A DNA stretch of 64,000 nucleotides from Eubacterium sp. (GTDB lineage: Bacteria; Bacillota; Clostridia; Lachnospirales; Lachnospiraceae), in assembly GCA_022794015.1 (NCBI GenBank), contig JAAWDZ010000066.1:1-64000 (forward strand), read 5' to 3'. The translations under genes were made by a program, and so were the position numbers. This document shows, one piece after another, positions 1 to 8,218 of the stretch (position 1 is the stretch's first letter; each line of letters opens with the position of its first letter). Under the pieces are notes generated by a model, which worked only from the letters and a program-made list of their open reading frames with translations, ran no database searches and was not told where the DNA came from.

Positions 1-122
<122 letters not shown>

Positions 123-328
123 AATCATTTGTCCCGGACCCTTGGAAAGCTAACTTTCCTTGTTCCGTTTCCATCCTGCCTTCCGGCAGGTTACTGTGTT
201 CAGGTTACAGCATTTGCTGCTGTCCGTTCTTTTTGAATTCTTCTCTTTGAATCTTTCAAGGTTATTCCACTGTTCAGTTATCAATGTGCTTTTTCTGTTT
301 TTCTGTCGTTTTCCGCGACAGCTCGTTT

Positions 329-357
329 ATATTACAACATACAAATCCGTTTGTCAA
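329..357 (-). promoter_or_regulatory. rRNA operon promoter
   Basis: On the minus strand there is TTGACA (352-357), a 17-bp spacer, and TATAAT-like TAATAT (329-334), a near-consensus sigma-A promoter. The roughly 200-nt pre-16S leader (123-322) starts with a small hairpin, CTGTCG/CGACAG at 303-321. No gene is visible in 123-395. Confidence 0.85.
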
Positions 358-395
358 CAACTTTTTTTACTTTTTTTAATTTTTTTCAAACGGAG

Positions 396-483
396 CGGAG
401 AAGGAGGGATTTGAACCCTCGCGCCGGTCACCCGACCTATACCCTTAGCAGGGGCACCTCTTCGGCCACTTGAGTACTTCTCC
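396..483 (-). tRNA. tRNA-Ser (anticodon GCU)
   Basis: The 88-nt sequence folds as a class II tRNA. The acceptor stem is GGAGAAG/CTTCTCC with discriminator G, the anticodon loop is CTGCTAA (anticodon GCT), and there is a long variable arm typical of tRNA-Ser, then the T loop GTTCAAATC. No CCA is encoded at the 3' end, so CCA is added post-transcriptionally. It reads AGC/AGU codons. Confidence 0.96.
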
Positions 484-539
484 GAACATAAATCATTTAA
501 AATCGTCAAGCTGTTACACTGTACCACGACGACTATTCC

Positions 540-568
540 ATCTTAACAAACGGAAAATTGTTTGTCAA
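540..568 (-). promoter_or_regulatory. tRNA-Ser promoter
   Basis: On the minus strand TTGACA (563-568), a 17-bp spacer and TAAGAT (540-545) lie about 60 nt upstream of tRNA-Ser. This is a near-consensus sigma-A promoter, oriented to transcribe the tRNA. Confidence 0.75.
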
Positions 569-696
569 GCATTTTTTAATTTTATTTTAGGCTTTTATTT
601 TAGGAAGCCTTGTGGCAGTGAAGCCGCAGACTTAACTGTTGAGAAACCATTACGGTTACTGGCGTGCAAAAAGTAAACGGCAGCTTACTAAGACTA

Positions 697-733
697 AAAA
701 AGGGCCGACTTGCTTTCCCGGCAGTTGACCCTT
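697..733 (-). terminator. terminator of rpsF-ssb-rpsR operon
   Basis: Just after rpsR on the minus strand, AAGGGTC pairs with GGCCCTT around an internal segment and is followed by a run of T. This is an intrinsic terminator. Positions 484-696 hold only the tRNA promoter; nothing else was recognised there. Confidence 0.75.
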
Positions 734-741
734 TTCCCTTC

Positions 742-1002
742 TTAATCTGTTACGTATGGCATCAAAGCAATATGACGCGCCCGTTTAATTGCAACGGTAA
801 GAGCTCTTTGATGCTTTGCACAGTTTCCGGTGATTCTCCTCGGCAGGATCTTTCCACGCTCGGAGATATATCTTTTTAATTTGTTAGTGTCCTTGTAATC
901 AATGACATTGTCTTTGCCACAGAACACGCAGACTTTTTTTCTTCTGTGCATAGGCCTTCTTTTAAAAGAACCGCCTTCTTTGCCTTCTTTATTATAAGCC
1001 AT
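742..1002 (-). CDS. rpsR: 30S ribosomal protein S18
   Basis: The 86-residue protein matches bS18: a basic N-terminus, a CVFCGKD Zn-type cysteine pair (the C+ form), then the conserved core [16 protein letters not shown] and a TGNCAKHQR motif. S18 pairs with S6 on the 30S platform. An in-frame extension runs to 1071, but an AGGAGG 7 nt before the ATG at 1002 fixes the start. It is the last gene of rpsF-ssb-rpsR, a gene order conserved in Firmicutes, and is followed by an intrinsic terminator. Confidence 0.96.
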   Translation of the reverse strand: MAYNKEGKEGGSFKRRPMHRRKKVCVFCGKDNVIDYKDTNKLKRYISERGKILPRRITGNCAKHQRALTVAIKRARHIALMPYVTD

Positions 1003-1039
1003 TTTCATTTCCTCCTGATCACTGTAATGAACAATCCTG

Positions 1040-1480
1040 TTAGTTGAACGGTAATTCCTCGTCAATCCCATCCGGAATATTCATAAATCCGTCTCCCGCA
1101 GCAGCGCTCGGCGCCGGTCTGTCCATCGGAACATATCCGGTATTGCCCTCACTGGCTGACTTGCTCTCTGCAAATTCATGTTCTTCTACAACAACTTCCG
1201 TCGTGTAGACTTTCTGTCCGTCTCTGTTCGTATAACTTCCAGTCTGAATTCTTCCGGTGACTGCAATTTTTAAACCTTTGCGCAGATACTTTTCTGCAAA
1301 CTCGCCCTGACGGCCAAATGCCACGCAGTTAATAAAATCTGCTGTCTGCTGATCCGCATCACGACGGAAACGCCTGTCGACCGCAAGTGTATATCTTGCT
1401 ATAGCCATAGACTGCTCCGCCTGGGAGTAACGAACTTCTGGATCTCTGGTCAACCGTCCCATAAGAATTACTTTATTCAT
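1040..1480 (-). CDS. ssb: single-stranded DNA-binding protein
   Basis: The 146-residue SSB begins with the OB-fold signature [18 protein letters not shown] and contains the conserved stretch [19 protein letters not shown] low-complexity linker leads to the acidic C-terminal tail ending DEELPFN, a slightly extended form of the DDDIPF tip that recruits replication and repair partners. It binds ssDNA during replication, recombination and repair. It sits between rpsF and rpsR in the usual order, 18 bp after rpsF. Confidence 0.97.
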   Translation of the reverse strand: MNKVILMGRLTRDPEVRYSQAEQSMAIARYTLAVDRRFRRDADQQTADFINCVAFGRQGEFAEKYLRKGLKIAVTGRIQTGSYTNRDGQKVYTTEVVVEEHEFAESKSASEGNTGYVPMDRPAPSAAAGDGFMNIPDGIDEELPFN

Positions 1481-1498
1481 ATATTTCCTCTTTTCTGA

Positions 1499-1789
1499 TT
1501 ATGCCTCGTCTTTTCTAACGCATAAGAAACGAAGAACGTTGTCCATAATACGGACGCGCTGCTCTATCTGTGCCGGAGCAGCAGCTTCTGCTTCGAACTG
1601 GATGAAATAGTAGAAGCCTTCTCTCATCTTCTGGATTTCATAAGCTAACCGCTTCTTTCCCCAGTCATCTACCTCTGTTACAGTTCCGCCAAAACGTGTA
1701 ATATACTCTTTTGCTTTTTCAACTGTAGCAGTTCTGACATCGTCTTCGATCTTTGCATTCACAATAAGCGCTAATTCATATTTGTTCAT
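1499..1789 (-). CDS. rpsF: 30S ribosomal protein S6
   Basis: The 96-residue bS6 has the N-terminus MNKYELALIVNAK, an internal FGGTVTEVDDWGKKRLAYEI motif and the C-terminal RIMDNVLRFLCVRKDEA. It binds S18 and 16S rRNA in the 30S platform. It is the first gene of the operon, with a strong GAAGGAGG before its ATG. The leader contains a small hairpin (TTTTAT/GTAAAA near 1820-1840). An S6:S18-binding leader motif was looked for and not convincingly found. Confidence 0.97.
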   Translation of the reverse strand: MNKYELALIVNAKIEDDVRTATVEKAKEYITRFGGTVTEVDDWGKKRLAYEIQKMREGFYYFIQFEAEAAAPAQIEQRVRIMDNVLRFLCVRKDEA

Positions 1790-1867
1790 GCAGTTGTACC
1801 TCCTTCTGGTCTCTTGGCCCTTTTACTCAGATAAAAGAGCAAGGAATATAGTTTTTCACGAGGATAT

Positions 1868-1896
1868 ATGTTAACACAATTTTCATTTAGAATCAA
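1868..1896 (-). promoter_or_regulatory. candidate rpsF operon promoter
   Basis: Minus-strand TTGATT (1891-1896), 17-bp spacer, TAACAT (1868-1873), about 80 nt upstream of rpsF. It overlaps the last codons of the DUF951 gene, so rpsF may also be reached by read-through from upstream. Confidence 0.45.
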
Positions 1897-2074
1897 GCGG
1901 TTTTCTGATTTCTTTTAAATTTTTTTCAACTAGTTTGCGGGCAATCATGATTTGATGTCCACATCCCAGACATTTCAAACGAAAATCTGCTCCTACGCGC
2001 AGTACTTCCCACTCGAAGCTGCCACATGGATGTTTTTTCTTCAGACGGATGATATCCCCTGTTTCAAACTGCAT
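1883..2074 (-). CDS. DUF951 family protein (YyzM-like)
   Basis: The 63-residue protein begins MQFETGDIIRLKKKHPCGS and has a CLGCGH motif, the hallmark of the small DUF951 family found next to rpsF or parB-region genes in many Firmicutes. Three cysteines (CG near residue 17, CxGC near 36-39) could bind metal. Its function is unknown; the beta-rich, basic sequence suggests nucleic-acid or ribosome association, which is inference. A GGGAG ribosome binding site precedes the ATG, and it lies 22 bp after the sirtuin gene. Confidence 0.85.
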   Translation of the reverse strand: MQFETGDIIRLKKKHPCGSFEWEVLRVGADFRLKCLGCGHQIMIARKLVEKNLKEIRKPLDSK

Positions 2075-2096
2075 TATTAAACTCCCTTCGTGCGCT

Positions 2097-2822
2097 CTAT
2101 GGCAATTCTACCTGTGAAAGCACTTCACCGATTTTTCCTTCTATCTTCAAATCCGCTCTGCCATCCATAGGTGTTGTAGACTTATTGATTAATACCAGCT
2201 TGTTTCCTCTGTAGTAGTCAATCAGGCCCGCCGCCGGATATACAGCCAAAGATGTCCCGCCTATAATCAGAATATCTGCTTTGGAAATATACTGGATTGC
2301 CTTTTGCATCGTATAAGTATCCAATCCTTCTTCGTATAAAACAACATCCGGCTTAATATCACCGCCGCAAACATCACAAACCGGCAAATCCGTTCCGTTT
2401 AAGATGAATTTTGCATCAAACAGTTTTCCACATTTCTGGCAGTAATTACGGTGCACGCTGCCGTGAAGCTCTAAAACTTCTTTGCTGCCTGCCGCCTGGT
2501 GCAATCCGTCGATGTTCTGTGTAATGACTGCTTTTAATTTGCCTGTCTGCTCTAACCCGGCAAGCTTTTTATGCGCTGCATTCGGCTTCGCGTCCAGGCA
2601 TAGCATTTTGTTACGGTAGAACCGGAAAAATTCCGGTTTGTTTCTCACATAGAATGTATGGCTCAATATGGTTTCCGGCGGATAATCATACTGTTGATTA
2701 TAAAGTCCGTCCACACTTCTGAAATCTGGTATCCCGCTTTCTGTGGAAACGCCTGCTCCGCCAAAAAATACAATGTTATCTGATTCTTTTACCCATTTTA
2801 AAAACTGTGCTGACCGATCCAT
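2097..2822 (-). CDS. NAD-dependent protein deacylase (sirtuin)
   Basis: The 241-residue sirtuin removes acyl groups from lysines using NAD+. It has the NAD loop GGAGVSTESGIPDFRS (21-36), the TQNIDGLH motif (101-108), the catalytic His120 in ELHGS, and a structural Zn site of two Cys pairs (C128/C131 and C149/C152). Length and motif order fit bacterial CobB/SIR2-type enzymes. AAGGAGG precedes the ATG. It is followed closely by the DUF951 gene on the same strand. Confidence 0.95.
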   Translation of the reverse strand: MDRSAQFLKWVKESDNIVFFGGAGVSTESGIPDFRSVDGLYNQQYDYPPETILSHTFYVRNKPEFFRFYRNKMLCLDAKPNAAHKKLAGLEQTGKLKAVITQNIDGLHQAAGSKEVLELHGSVHRNYCQKCGKLFDAKFILNGTDLPVCDVCGGDIKPDVVLYEEGLDTYTMQKAIQYISKADILIIGGTSLAVYPAAGLIDYYRGNKLVLINKSTTPMDGRADLKIEGKIGEVLSQVELP

Positions 2823-3000
2823 TGCCTGCCTCCTTTTTCTTTTTAATATACTCCCGGAATTTCTTTGTACCTGATTTTACAAAATGATTTTTTGTCAGAT
2901 GCGCACAGATTTATGAGGCGTACGCGAAATGTACCCTGATTTAATTTGTGTGCGTCTGGCAGAAAAAGCCGCAAGGGGAGGTGCCGAAAGCATATTATTT

Positions 3001-3507
3001 TTATCTGTTTGCTACAATCAACAATATTAACAATCCCATGATAAGAACCGTCCCGATTGTTGCAGTTATATTTATAAATTTAATTGTATTCTCTTTGAGA
3101 AGTTTTGACAATAGCCCAAACAACAAAATTCCAATTATCCCACCCAATGTATTACCAAGTAAATCCGTAATATCAGTTGCTCCAATTCCCAATACATACT
3201 GCAGTACTTCAAATGACAGACTGGTGCAAAAAACAGGCGCAGCTTTGCAGATAAAGTTCCAGTCTTCTTTTAACATGCTGATATATACACCAAATGGGAC
3301 AAATATCAAAACATTTAACATAATTTCCGCGGTACTGATTCTTCCGTTTGTAATTACAGAACCTTTAAATGGAATCAAATTAATGTTTCTATAATAACCT
3401 ATAACTGAAAAATCCATATTCATTTTAAACAGAATAATCCACACTAATACAAAACAGTATACAGCCAGCAAAACTTTTGTAATATTTTGTTCTCTTTGTC
3501 GTTTCAT
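3001..3507 (-). CDS. VanZ family membrane protein
   Basis: This is a membrane protein of about 168 residues with roughly four hydrophobic segments and the VanZ-like signatures NLIPF near the N-terminus, MLNVLIFVPFGVY, and ATDITDLLGNTLGGIIG. VanZ-like proteins are widespread in Firmicutes; some confer low-level teicoplanin tolerance, but most have no proven role. The reading frame is open to 3570, but the ATG at 3507 has an AGGAAAGG ribosome binding site and is preferred. It stands alone between the sirtuin and the initiator tRNA. Confidence 0.85.
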   Translation of the reverse strand: MKRQREQNITKVLLAVYCFVLVWIILFKMNMDFSVIGYYRNINLIPFKGSVITNGRISTAEIMLNVLIFVPFGVYISMLKEDWNFICKAAPVFCTSLSFEVLQYVLGIGATDITDLLGNTLGGIIGILLFGLLSKLLKENTIKFINITATIGTVLIMGLLILLIVANR

Positions 3508-3912
3508 TTTATATATTCCTTTCCTGTTTTTACTGTCTGAATTATACGTTTCAGGAATTAAGATAAACATAGAAATTTCTTTAAGTTATTATGAAAATAT
3601 TAAACTTTGGCGTGCTATTCGAAGATAATGTGAAATTTTACTTGGAATTTTGTAAGACGTGTATTTTAAGGGATTTTGGTGCAAATATGCCGCTCAGCGG
3701 GACGTGCGGACGGCGGGAATGAGTTTTCAAACACGCTCTATAGGGACAAACATGATGTGGTGCGGAGTGATTTCACAGAAGAGGATATAGGATGTATCCG
3801 CCAGGGAGGGGATTTGACAGTGAAAACCTGCTGTACTGCCAGGCTCATATACTGCGACTTTTGTCTGTTTGCATCTGACCAGTGCCGAGTTGGTTTTCCA
3901 ACCGAAAAAGAA
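3508..3912. other. gene-free stretch before tRNA-fMet
   Basis: No convincing gene is seen. An open frame crossing 3676-3996 runs through the tRNA and is rejected. At 3789-3802 the bases GGATGTATCCGCCA resemble the core of an imperfect repeat also seen near 25868 and 60100. Confidence 0.5.
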
Positions 3913-3986
3913 TTGCGGGGACAGGATTTGAACCTGCGACCTTCGGGTTATGAGCCCGACGAGCTTCCAGACTGCTCCACCCCGCT
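3913..3986 (-). tRNA. initiator tRNA-fMet (anticodon CAU)
   Basis: This 74-nt tRNA has anticodon CAT in loop CTCATAA, flanked by three G:C pairs (GGG/CCC), and a T loop GTTCAAATC. Position 1 is A and position 72 is A, so the first acceptor pair is mismatched. An unpaired 1-72 together with the GGG/CCC stem is the hallmark of initiator tRNA. CCA is not encoded. Confidence 0.93.
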
Positions 3987-4092
3987 TTGTTTGTAATTGC
4001 TTAAATCAATGACGATTCAATCATTATTATTTAATTTTCTTTTATATTCTACACCTCTTTTGTCAAATTTATTCCAAAAAGTTTCTGTTTTA

Positions 4093-4101
4093 TGCTATAA
4101 T
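4093..4101 (+). promoter_or_regulatory. extended -10 promoter for the S1-domain gene
   Basis: TGCTATAAT is an extended -10 element about 95 nt before the ATG at 4196. No good -35 is seen at the right distance, which is tolerated by extended -10 promoters. Confidence 0.5.
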
Positions 4102-4195
4102 AAAGAACATATGAGATCTGCTGTTTACTCTTTCAAAGAGCAACAGCAGCAAACAAAAGTATTTACGGCAAAAAAAGAAAAAGGAGTGTATCATA

Positions 4196-5197
4196 ATGGC
4201 TGAGGAAATGACCACACAGGAAACAACTGTTACAGGGGCAAATGAACCAGAAACAGCAAATACTGCCGGAACGGTAGTAACAGAATCTATGGACGATTAC
4301 AAACGTGAGGTGGAAGCATCTTTCCGCAAATTGTCTGAGGGCGATATTATCAGCGGTACAGTGATTGCCGTGACGGAGGAAGAAGTCACACTGGATTTGA
4401 AATATTATACCTCCGGCATTATCAAAGCAGATCAATACAGTGAAGAACCCGGCTTTAACCTTATGGAATCTGTTCATGCAGGCGATGCGGTTGAAGCAAC
4501 GATTATTCGCATGGATGACGGGGAGGGCAATCTTTTGCTTTCCAAAAAACAGGCAAACGACATCCTTGCCTGGGACAAACTAAATCAGTTTATGGAGGAA
4601 AATACCACTTTGAAGGTCCGTGTCAAGGGTATTGTACCAAGCGGCGTTATTACTTACGTAGAAGGAATCCGCGGATTTATTCCTGCTTCGCATCTAAGTC
4701 TGGATTATGTGGAAGACTGTAATCCGTGGCTCGGCAAAGAACTTGACGTACGGGTTATTACAGTAGATAAAAGTAAAAAGAAGCTTGTATTATCTGCAAA
4801 AGCTGTTGCCCGCGAAAAGGCCCAGGAAGAGCAGAATCACAGGATTTCCATGCTGGTACCGGGTTCAGTGGTAGAAGGTACGGTAGAAAGTATTATGCCT
4901 TATGGCGCATTCATCAATATCGGCAACGGCCTGAGCGGACTGGTGCATATTTCACAAATCTGTATCCGGCGCATCAAATCACCAAAAGAGGTTCTGGAAG
5001 TTGGACAAAGTGTTAAAGCTAAGATTCTGAACACGAATGACAACAAGATTAGCCTGAGTATGCGTGCTTTGGAAGAAAACACGACAGAAACAAAGGCAGA
5101 TGAGGATGATACGGCAAGTATCAACGATTATGTATCACATGAAACGGCATCCACAAGCCTTGGCTCTCTGCTTGCAAATATTAAATTAGATTCCTGA
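4196..5197 (+). CDS. S1 RNA-binding domain protein (RpsA-like)
   Basis: The 333-residue protein has an acidic N-terminal extension (1-45) and three S1/OB domains, at about 48-115, 130-200 and 222-290. The last contains the canonical GTVESIMPYGAFINIG...GLVHISQI. The C-terminal tail is acidic and Ser/Thr-rich. Firmicute RpsA-like proteins are shorter than the six-domain proteobacterial S1 and bind mRNA or ribosomes; the exact role in this organism is inferred. AAAAAGGAG precedes the ATG. A strong bidirectional terminator follows. Confidence 0.88.
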   Translation: MAEEMTTQETTVTGANEPETANTAGTVVTESMDDYKREVEASFRKLSEGDIISGTVIAVTEEEVTLDLKYYTSGIIKADQYSEEPGFNLMESVHAGDAVEATIIRMDDGEGNLLLSKKQANDILAWDKLNQFMEENTTLKVRVKGIVPSGVITYVEGIRGFIPASHLSLDYVEDCNPWLGKELDVRVITVDKSKKKLVLSAKAVAREKAQEEQNHRISMLVPGSVVEGTVESIMPYGAFINIGNGLSGLVHISQICIRRIKSPKEVLEVGQSVKAKILNTNDNKISLSMRALEENTTETKADEDDTASINDYVSHETASTSLGSLLANIKLDS

Positions 5198-5211
5198 TAA
5201 ATTCCTGGAAC

Positions 5212-5263
5212 AAAAAAGGGCTGCCGCCCGGAAATATTCCGTTATGCGGCAGTCCCTTTTTTT
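5212..5263. terminator. bidirectional terminator between S1-domain gene and PAP2 gene
   Basis: AAAAAAGGGCTGCCGC (5212-5227) and GCGGCAGTCCCTTTTTTT (5246-5263) form a strong GC stem flanked by A and T runs. It can stop both convergent transcripts. The right arm overlaps the last codons of the PAP2 gene. Confidence 0.85.
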
Positions 5264-5796
5264 GTATTTTTATTTCTGCGGTTCATCAGATAAAACGATG
5301 CCATTGCAGCGAACAACCCAATCAGTACTCCTGCCAGAACGTCCGTCGGATAGTGCACGCCGACATAAAGTCTTGAGAGACAGATTAAAATCGCCAGCAC
5401 AAGCAGGGGAATGCCTGCTTTTTTGGGAAGCGTTGCAAACAGGGCTGCGGAAGCTGCTATTGAACAGGTCGAATGACCGGACGGAAAAGAAAAATCATGT
5501 GGTTTTGTGCCAATAAATTTTAATCCTTCGACTACTTCATAGGGGCGGATCCGCGCTGCCATATTTTTAATGCATACATTGGTAATCAGAAATCCGATTA
5601 GTACAGCAACCATGCCCGTCATCCCTGCTTTGCGATACCGGGGAATACATAATAGCACGGCCAAAAGCACCAGCCAGAACCACCCGGCATTACCCAGACT
5701 GCTGATAAAAATTACAATTGGATCAAAAAACTCTTTGCGTATATGCTCCTGTATCCATAACAGGATATTACCATCCAGATGCAGCAGCCAATCCAT
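5242..5796 (-). CDS. PAP2-type membrane phosphatase
   Basis: The 184-residue membrane protein carries the three acid-phosphatase motifs: KNMAARIRP (KX6RP), FPSGHS (PSGH), and SRLYVGVHYPTD (SRX5HX3D). Around these are five to six transmembrane helices. Family members dephosphorylate lipid phosphates such as undecaprenyl pyrophosphate or phosphatidic acid at the membrane; the substrate here is unknown. The frame is open to 5832, but GGAAAGGAGAGG directly before the ATG at 5796 sets the start. It is oriented toward the S1-domain gene. Confidence 0.9.
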   Translation of the reverse strand: MDWLLHLDGNILLWIQEHIRKEFFDPIVIFISSLGNAGWFWLVLLAVLLCIPRYRKAGMTGMVAVLIGFLITNVCIKNMAARIRPYEVVEGLKFIGTKPHDFSFPSGHSTCSIAASAALFATLPKKAGIPLLVLAILICLSRLYVGVHYPTDVLAGVLIGLFAAMASFYLMNRRNKNTKKGTAA

Positions 5797-5852
5797 AAAA
5801 TCCTCTCCTTTCCTGACACCTGCTATGACCATACGATGCAGGAATTACAATA

Positions 5853-6782
5853 TCAGTCTTCAAACAGCGGTGTGGAAAAATACCGTTCAGCCGTATCCGG
5901 CAGAACGGTAACAACGGTTTTACCGCTTCCTAGTTTTTCTGCCATTTTAAGCGCAGCCGCTACGTTCGTGCCGCTGGAAATTCCGCACATAATTCCTTCC
6001 AGACGTGCCAGATCTTTGGCCGCCTTTATTGCTTCTTCATCGGTTACAATGTAAATATCTTCATAAATCTGCTGATTTAAAATTCGCGGAATAACGCCGT
6101 CGCCAATTCCCATCTGCAGATGTGTCCCGATTGTACCTCCTGCAAGAATCGCCGCGTTTTCCGGCTCAACGGCCCAGATTAGAATATCCGGGTTTTGTGC
6201 TTTTAATACCTCACCAATTCCGGTAATCGTACCGCCTGTGCCAATTCCAGAACAAAAACCATCAATCGGTCCTGCTACCTGTTCTAAAATTTCAAGCGCG
6301 GTATGGTGCTTGTGTGCTTTAATATTGTTGGGATTTTCAAACTGTTGGGGAACAAATACATTTGGATCATCTTTTGCCATCTGCAGAGCAGTCTGCAGGC
6401 ATTTTTCGATACATTCTCCGATATTGCCCGCATCGTGAATCAGGCGCACTTTGGCACCGTAATGCTTCACCAGAAGTCTGCGTTCTTCGCTGACGGAATC
6501 CGGCATTATGATGATTGTTTCATATCCGCGTACTGCCCCAACCAGCGCCAGACCTATCCCCTGATTGCCGCTCGTCGGCTCTACGATAATAGTATCCTTA
6601 TGTACAAGGCCCTGCCGTTCTGCGGCCAGTATCATATTGTAAGCCGTTCTCGTTTTAATGGAACCTCCTACGTTGAGGCCTTCGAATTTAACCAAAACTT
6701 CAGCGCTGTCAGGTTTATTCATTTTATTCAGACGCACAATCGGCGTGTGGCCGATAGCATCCAACACATTATTGTATATCAC
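5853..6782 (-). CDS. cysK: cysteine synthase (O-acetylserine sulfhydrylase)
   Basis: The 309-residue fold type II PLP enzyme makes cysteine from O-acetylserine and sulfide. It starts with IGHTPIVRL; the PLP lysine is K43 in GGSIKTRTA, the substrate loop is TSGNQGIG, and the phosphate-binding loop is GTGGTITGIG. The usual KDR after the lysine is KTR here, a variant also seen in cysteine-synthase-like enzymes, so substrate choice may differ. The start codon is GTG with GGAGGG before it. It stands alone and diverges from spmB. Confidence 0.88.
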   Translation of the reverse strand: MIYNNVLDAIGHTPIVRLNKMNKPDSAEVLVKFEGLNVGGSIKTRTAYNMILAAERQGLVHKDTIIVEPTSGNQGIGLALVGAVRGYETIIIMPDSVSEERRLLVKHYGAKVRLIHDAGNIGECIEKCLQTALQMAKDDPNVFVPQQFENPNNIKAHKHHTALEILEQVAGPIDGFCSGIGTGGTITGIGEVLKAQNPDILIWAVEPENAAILAGGTIGTHLQMGIGDGVIPRILNQQIYEDIYIVTDEEAIKAAKDLARLEGIMCGISSGTNVAAALKMAEKLGSGKTVVTVLPDTAERYFSTPLFED

Positions 6783-6846
6783 AATTTCCCTCCTGTCTGG
6801 GGTTTTTTATAAGAATATAGCATCCCAGGTTTGTTTGCAAGTTTTT

Positions 6847-6876
6847 TCATGGATATTTCTTCTGCGGCATATAATA
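6847..6876 (+). promoter_or_regulatory. possible sigma-E-like promoter of spmB
   Basis: CATATAATA (6868-6876) fits the sigma-E/K -10 consensus CATAnnnTA, and TCATGGA (6847-6853) sits 14 bp upstream, partly matching a sigma-E -35. SpmB is known to be made in the mother cell under sigma-E in Bacillus. The match is suggestive only, since TATAAT also lies inside it. Confidence 0.35.
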
Positions 6877-6904
6877 AAAATGAAAATCTCCCTGGAGCAT
6901 ATAT

Positions 6905-7432
6905 ATGCAGCTTTTACAATTTTTATCCGAATCGGTAGTCCCCATACTCATATTTCTGATTGTCACCTATGGTCTGTTAAATCATCAGAATGTGTTTGGA
7001 GACTTTTTGAAAGGCGCAAAAAGCGGGTTCTTTACAGTCATTGATATTCTGCCTACTTTAGTCGGGTTAATGACTGCCGTAGGTATTTTACGTGCTTCCG
7101 GTTTTTTGGATTTTTTTTCAGGACTTTTAAAAAATCTGCTGGGACCGCTGCATTTCCCTGCGGATCTGATACCGCTTTCTATTGTAAAAATGTTTTCTTC
7201 TTCCGCTGCAACGGGTCTGCTGCTGGATTTATTCAAAAACTATGGTACAGATTCTTTTATTGGACTTTGTGCTTCCATTATGATGAGCTGTACGGAAACC
7301 ATTTTTTATACCATGAGCATTTACTTTATGCATGTCCAAATCAAAAAAACAAGATTTACTCTCTCTGGCGCTTTATTTGCCACGCTATGCGGGATTGCCG
7401 CAAGCATTTTTCTGGCATCGCTTATGATGTAA
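6905..7432 (+). CDS. spmB: spore maturation protein B
   Basis: The 175-residue membrane protein matches SpmB, with a nucleoside-recognition-type GATE fold. Motifs are FLKGAKSGFFTVIDILPTLVGL, MTAVGILRASG and MSCTETIFYTMSIYF. Together with SpmA it is needed for core dehydration and heat resistance of spores. A GGAG ribosome binding site lies before the ATG. spmA normally precedes spmB, but here the upstream neighbour is the divergent cysK and no spmA is in the window. Confidence 0.92.
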   Translation: MQLLQFLSESVVPILIFLIVTYGLLNHQNVFGDFLKGAKSGFFTVIDILPTLVGLMTAVGILRASGFLDFFSGLLKNLLGPLHFPADLIPLSIVKMFSSSAATGLLLDLFKNYGTDSFIGLCASIMMSCTETIFYTMSIYFMHVQIKKTRFTLSGALFATLCGIAASIFLASLMM

Positions 7433-7452
7433 GGAACAGAGCATCCTATATC

Positions 7453-7496
7453 ACAAACAAGCGGGAGTATGTCAATGCACCCTCCCGCTTGTTTGT
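7453..7496. terminator. bidirectional terminator after spmB
   Basis: A perfect 15-bp inverted repeat (ACAAACAAGCGGGAG / CTCCCGCTTGTTTGT) sits between convergent spmB and the ABC ATPase gene. Its right arm touches the stop codon of the ATPase gene. Confidence 0.85.
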
Positions 7497-8218
7497 TATA
7501 ATACTTTTGAGAGAAAATCCTGAAGCCTCGGATTCTTAGGATTTGTAAAAAATTCCTCCGGCGTATTTTCTTCCATAATAATTCCTTCATCAATGAACAG
7601 CACTTTACTCCCCACCTCACGAGCAAAACCCATCTCATGCGTCACAACTACCATTGTCATACCGTCGTCCGCAAGTTCTTTCATAACGTCTAACACCTCG
7701 CCAACCATTTCCGGATCTAGCGCAGAGGTCGGTTCATCAAACAGCATGACTTTCGGGTTCATAGCAAGAGAGCGCACTATCGCAATCCTCTGCCGCTGCC
7801 CGCCTGAAAGCTGTGAAGGATATGCATCTGCTTTTTCCGACAGATTCACACGGTTTAACAGACTTATCGCCTTCTGATGTGCTTCTTCCCTGTCCATCAG
7901 TTTCAGCTTTATGGGTGCCAGCGTAATATTGTCTAAAATCGTAAGATTATTAAACAGATTAAAATTCTGGAATACCATACCCATGTGCTCTCTGACTTTA
8001 TTGATATTTGTCTTAGGATCGGTGATGAGTTTACCATCGAACCAGATTTCGCCGCTGGTAGGCCGCTCTAACAGATTCATACAGCGCAGAAAGGTGCTTT
8101 TTCCGGAACCGGACGGGCCGATTACAACGATTTTTTCGCCCTTTTCCACATGGTAGTCAATGCCTTTTAAAACCTCTATTTTTCCAAATGATTTGTGCAG
8201 ATTTTTAACGGTGATCAC
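7496..8218 (-). CDS. polar amino acid ABC transporter, ATP-binding protein
   Basis: The 240-residue ATPase of the GlnQ/PAAT type has Walker [10 protein letters not shown], signature LSGGQRQR, Walker [13 protein letters not shown] and the switch His in VVTHEMGF. It powers import through the permease encoded just upstream, overlapping its 3' end by 14 nt. Third gene of the operon SBP-permease-ATPase. The amino acid carried cannot be read from sequence. Confidence 0.95.
   Translation of the reverse strand: MITVKNLHKSFGKIEVLKGIDYHVEKGEKIVVIGPSGSGKSTFLRCMNLLERPTSGEIWFDGKLITDPKTNINKVREHMGMVFQNFNLFNNLTILDNITLAPIKLKLMDREEAHQKAISLLNRVNLSEKADAYPSQLSGGQRQRIAIVRSLAMNPKVMLFDEPTSALDPEMVGEVLDVMKELADDGMTMVVVTHEMGFAREVGSKVLFIDEGIIMEENTPEEFFTNPKNPRLQDFLSKVL

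Noticed and set aside
160-414. 84-codon plus-strand open frame
   Set aside because: It is antisense to the pre-16S leader and rRNA promoter and is made of low-complexity T-rich sequence.
1790-1880. S6:S18-binding leader motif before rpsF
   Set aside because: Only a simple hairpin is present; the conserved CCG-bearing bulge could not be identified.
3676-3996. 106-codon plus-strand open frame
   Set aside because: It runs through the initiator tRNA gene in antisense and has no ribosome binding site.
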